Part shown: positions 5,059 to 7,389 of the stretch, in pieces
Layout: each line of letters starts with the position of its first letter
Position numbering within the stretch: the stretch's first letter is position 1
Assembly: GCA_036655975.1 (NCBI GenBank)
Contig: JAVVPD010000101.1
Location: 1-7,389 of the forward strand
DNA from: CASQEL01 sp036655975
Lineage (GTDB): Bacteria > Desulfobacterota > Desulfovibrionia > Desulfovibrionales > Desulfovibrionaceae
DNA length: 7,389 nucleotides
Direction: 5' to 3'
Made by a program: the position numbers and the translations under genes
The notes under the pieces: generated by a model
The model's input: only the letters and a program-made list of their open reading frames with translations
Databases searched by the model: none
What the model was told of the DNA's origin: nothing

Positions 5059-6063
5059 ATGCCCACCGTCTACTATCACCTGAGTGCCTACGTCAGCCAC
5101 CGCAATGCGGGCCTGTTGCATAAGCAGGCCCTACGCACGGCGGGCGTGCCACTAACCGACAATCCTCAAGCTGCGGATATTGTCATCCTGCACGATGATC
5201 CGCTGGTTTATGCCGACCTGCTCGCCCAAAATCCACACTGGGCAGCCGTGCCCAAAATAGCCTATGCGGTGTGGGAAACAGAAAACTTGCCCGCCCCCTA
5301 CCATGCCGCTTTGCAAGCCATAGACAGCATCTGGACCTGCTCCAGCTTTGCGCGTGACGCTCTCGCCCCGGCAGGCAAGCCCGTGCATGTGGTGCCCCAC
5401 GTGGTTAAACCTCCCCTCCCCAGCGGGGAAGATCTACGCACGGTGCGCGCCTACCTAGGGGAGTGCCCGCCCACGTCCTTTTTCTTTTACACCATAGCCG
5501 ATTCCTACAACCCGCGTAAAAACCTTATGGGCCTGCTGGAAATATACAATGCCCATTGTGCCCGTTATCCCCACACCTATTTGGTCGTCAAACAATACCG
5601 CGCCAACCTCAACCTTTCCAAACTGCCGTGGCTCATCAGCATTGAGGCCGACCTCAGCACAGGGCAGATATCCGCCCTGCACCAGCTCTGCCACTGTTAT
5701 GTAAGCGCCCATCACAGCGAGGCTTGGGGCCTGTCCCTGTCCGACGCCATGGCCCACGGGAAGCCCGTCATTGCCACGGGCTATTCGGGCAATCAAGACT
5801 TCATGACGGGCGACAACAGCTTTCCGGTAAACTATCGTCTTGAACCGGTATCCGCACTCATGTGCGAAGTGCTGCCCCTGTTCACCCCCAACATGCGCTG
5901 GGCACAGCCAGACCCCAACCACATGGGCTATTTATTGCGGAAAGTTCGGCGCACCTATCCCTGCGCCACCGTAACAAAAAAGGCCCAGCAAAGTATGCGG
6001 GCCTACTGTCCAGAAAACATCGGCGCGCTCATGTGCGCCTTGCTGCAAAATCCTTGTGGCTAA
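5059..6063 (+). CDS. GT4-type glycosyltransferase
   Basis: 334 residues, the usual size for a single GT-B fold enzyme that transfers a sugar from a nucleotide-sugar donor. The N-terminal acceptor half runs to about 120, including YAVWETENLP (69-78), IWTCSSFARDAL (91-102) and VHVVPHVV (109-116). The C-terminal donor half includes FFFYTIADSYNPRKN (141-155) and the signature SEAWGLSLSDAMAHGKPVIA (220-239) followed by YSGNQDF (242-248). The first Glu of the family's E-x7-E motif is E221; the second is replaced by D229. No signal peptide or membrane segment is present, so it should act at the cytoplasmic face. The SD is weak. The start at 5059 is preferred because an upstream ATG at 5054 is out of frame. 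The stop overlaps that of rfaE2. Acceptor and sugar are unknown; LPS or another surface glycan is plausible given that neighbour. Confidence 0.9.
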   Translation: MPTVYYHLSAYVSHRNAGLLHKQALRTAGVPLTDNPQAADIVILHDDPLVYADLLAQNPHWAAVPKIAYAVWETENLPAPYHAALQAIDSIWTCSSFARDALAPAGKPVHVVPHVVKPPLPSGEDLRTVRAYLGECPPTSFFFYTIADSYNPRKNLMGLLEIYNAHCARYPHTYLVVKQYRANLNLSKLPWLISIEADLSTGQISALHQLCHCYVSAHHSEAWGLSLSDAMAHGKPVIATGYSGNQDFMTGDNSFPVNYRLEPVSALMCEVLPLFTPNMRWAQPDPNHMGYLLRKVRRTYPCATVTKKAQQSMRAYCPENIGALMCALLQNPCG

Positions 6064-6569
6064 CCTTCTCCCAAAATATTCCGAATAAGCGCCGTGGTGG
6101 AATAGCCTTGCAGCACAGGTAAGCTCACCACCAAGCCGCCGCGCGCTTCCACAATCTCGCGGCCCACAATCTGTTCTAGCGCCCAATCGCCCCCTTTCAC
6201 CAGCACATCCGGCTGCACCAAACGAACCACCTCTAGGGGGGTGTCCTGCGCGAAATACGTAACCACATCTACCATCGACAAATGCGCTGCCATATAGGCC
6301 CGCACCGCCAAAGGCTGTACCGGACGCGCCGGCACGGCGGGCATTTTACCCAAACGCCGCACCGAATCGTCCGTATTCAACGCTAAAACGAGCACATCAC
6401 CCAGCATCCGCGCCCGCGACAACAAATCCACATGCCCCGGATGCAACAGATCATAGCACCCATTGGTAAACACCACCCGCACCGGCCCCGCCCCCTGCCA
6501 CTGCTGACGCAAAGTCTGCATATGGGCGGCAATATCCCCATAGGGCACAATTTTGGGATGCTCTAGCAT
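6060..6569 (-). CDS. rfaE2: D-glycero-beta-D-manno-heptose 1-phosphate adenylyltransferase
   Basis: 169 residues, matching the stand-alone adenylyltransferase (RfaE2/HldC) rather than the bifunctional kinase fusion HldE. It converts D-glycero-beta-D-manno-heptose 1-phosphate and ATP to the ADP-heptose and pyrophosphate, for the inner core of LPS, in the cytoplasm. Nucleotidyltransferase features are complete: FTNGCYDLLHPGH (34-46) with the HxGH nucleotide-binding motif at 43-46, LGD (57-59), LNTDDSVRRL (64-73), DVLVKGGDW (121-129), IVGREIVEARGG (134-145) and GYSTTALI (155-162). It starts nine bases after the stop of the YkgJ-family gene and has no clear SD, so translation probably depends on re-initiation. 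The TAG stop overlaps the stop of the convergent glycosyltransferase. The heptose kinase and isomerase genes are not in the window. Confidence 0.95.
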   Translation of the reverse strand: MLEHPKIVPYGDIAAHMQTLRQQWQGAGPVRVVFTNGCYDLLHPGHVDLLSRARMLGDVLVLALNTDDSVRRLGKMPAVPARPVQPLAVRAYMAAHLSMVDVVTYFAQDTPLEVVRLVQPDVLVKGGDWALEQIVGREIVEARGGLVVSLPVLQGYSTTALIRNILGEG

Positions 6570-6578
6570 AACAAAGGC

Positions 6579-7376
6579 TTATTTTTTGCGCTGCAAATTC
6601 GGGCATTGTCCGAACAACACCAATTCCACCCAATCAAGAGCAAAATTCAATAAAGCCTCCGGCGAGGTCATAATTTCCTGTTGGCGCGCATCACTTATGC
6701 TTACCTTGTTCAACGCGCCCATTTCCAGCAAAAATTCTTTAAATTTATCCAGTTGGTAGAATGCCAATACGCACATGGTTCCCATACGTGCGGACAAAGG
6801 CTGCCCCGAAGCCTTGACCATAGCCATGAGGCGCATCAAACGGTCGTTAGAAATATTATAGTCTTCCAGACCCTGATTTTCGAGCCATTCGTGGGCTGTC
6901 CAGCTCTTGCCCGTGTCAAAGCCCCGGCAGTGATCTTCCTGTACAATGAAGAAACGCTCCACCACGCTGCCGCCTTCGCCCATTTTTGTGCCGCGCCCTA
7001 AAGGATAGGTACGGCACGCGCCAGGACGGTCTTCGTAAATCGAGCAGCCCCCCGGCGTCACAAAAGGACACGGCTCCGAAGGGCCGTCTTCCATCTTCAA
7101 TAAAGGCAGAGGGAAACCCGTATCGGGGAAAGTACGCATCTGGGTATAGCGCTTCAAAAAGGCCTCGCTGCCCACTTCCAAATGCCGACACAAGCGCAAT
7201 ACGTCATACGGCGTCAGGGGCAAGGTCAATTCGGCGCAACACCGATTAAAACACGGCACATGCTCGTTACAGGCAAAGACAAAGCGCTCACCGTCCGCCA
7301 ATTGCGGCAACGAATCCAAAAAAGCCTCGGACGAATCTTCTTGCTGCACCTTGCTCTCTTCCACGACGTTCTCCAC
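6579..7376 (-). CDS. YkgJ-family cysteine-cluster protein (start possibly outside the window)
   Basis: 265 residues from a GTG at 7376. The frame stays open upstream to the window edge, and no SD precedes the GTG, so the true start may lie beyond 7389. The family (CxxCxxCC type) is thought to bind zinc or an Fe-S cluster; its role is unknown. Visible cysteines are C36, C42, C46, C47 in the motif FACNEHVPCFNRCC (34-47), then C103 in PCPF, C111 in GGCSIYEDRPGACRTYPLG with C121, and C150 in EDHC. The first cluster is C-x5-C-x3-CC rather than the tighter textbook spacing. The C-terminal 100 residues are helical and carry no recognised motif. No signal or membrane segment, so cytoplasmic. It forms a probable operon with rfaE2, nine bases downstream. 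Confidence 0.88.
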   Translation of the reverse strand: MENVVEESKVQQEDSSEAFLDSLPQLADGERFVFACNEHVPCFNRCCAELTLPLTPYDVLRLCRHLEVGSEAFLKRYTQMRTFPDTGFPLPLLKMEDGPSEPCPFVTPGGCSIYEDRPGACRTYPLGRGTKMGEGGSVVERFFIVQEDHCRGFDTGKSWTAHEWLENQGLEDYNISNDRLMRLMAMVKASGQPLSARMGTMCVLAFYQLDKFKEFLLEMGALNKVSISDARQQEIMTSPEALLNFALDWVELVLFGQCPNLQRKK

Positions 7377-7389
7377 GGTTATATTTTCT

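Noticed and set aside
5455..5922. 155-codon open frame on the minus strand opposite the glycosyltransferase
   Set aside because: Shadow frame; the plus strand carries complete GT4 motifs over the same bases.
6579..7376. Iron-sulfur oxidoreductase or radical SAM enzyme from the cysteine pattern
   Set aside because: The C-x5-C-x3-CC arrangement with later PCPF and GACRTYPLG pieces fits the YkgJ family; the CxxxCxxC radical SAM motif in its usual context is absent.
1..7389. CRISPR array, transposon, toxin-antitoxin pair or phage defence genes
   Set aside because: No regularly spaced repeats, transposase, integrase or small paired genes were seen; the only repeats are the short ones listed.

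Overview
The window looks like chromosomal DNA of a Gram-negative bacterium, most likely a Desulfovibrio-type member of the Desulfobacterota. This is inferred from gene content: a long TauE/SafE anion exporter next to a DUF2333-type protein, a stand-alone heptose-1-phosphate adenylyltransferase (LPS core synthesis), and a YkgJ cysteine-cluster protein. No rRNA or housekeeping marker is present to fix the taxonomy. A run of exactly 100 N at 1572-1671 is a scaffold join, so order across that point is not proven by sequence.

Layout. Positions 1-88 (minus) hold the first 29 codons of a protein that runs off the left edge. Positions 244-1500/1527 (minus) encode a multi-spanning membrane protein resembling GT-C-type glycosyltransferases, followed by two stem-loops and a T-run. 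After the gap come a terminator and tRNA-Val(UAC), both on the minus strand. Positions 1878-4971 (minus) hold three envelope genes in the order DUF2333-like protein, TauE/SafE exporter, two-TM protein of unknown function. The last two are translationally coupled. The exporter has a 177-bp leader with an unusual arrangement of direct and inverted repeats. Positions 5059-6063 (plus) encode a GT4 glycosyltransferase, divergent from the DUF2333 gene. Positions 6060-7376 (minus) hold a compact pair, YkgJ-family protein then rfaE2/hldC. The rfaE2 stop codon overlaps that of the glycosyltransferase.

How the genes may work together. The exporter, the DUF2333 protein and the two-TM protein look like one membrane module, with the exporter as the transport core and two membrane-anchored periplasmic partners. 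Sulfite or another sulfur oxyanion is a reasonable substrate guess, but the sequence does not show it. RfaE2 makes the ADP-heptose precursor for LPS core; the nearby GT4 enzyme and the GT-C-like membrane protein may also act in surface glycans, though nothing in the sequence links them directly.

I found no CRISPR array, transposase, integrase or toxin-antitoxin pair. The most interesting parts are the three-gene exporter module with its structured leader, and the tRNA-Val/scaffold-gap boundary with AT-richer DNA on its left.
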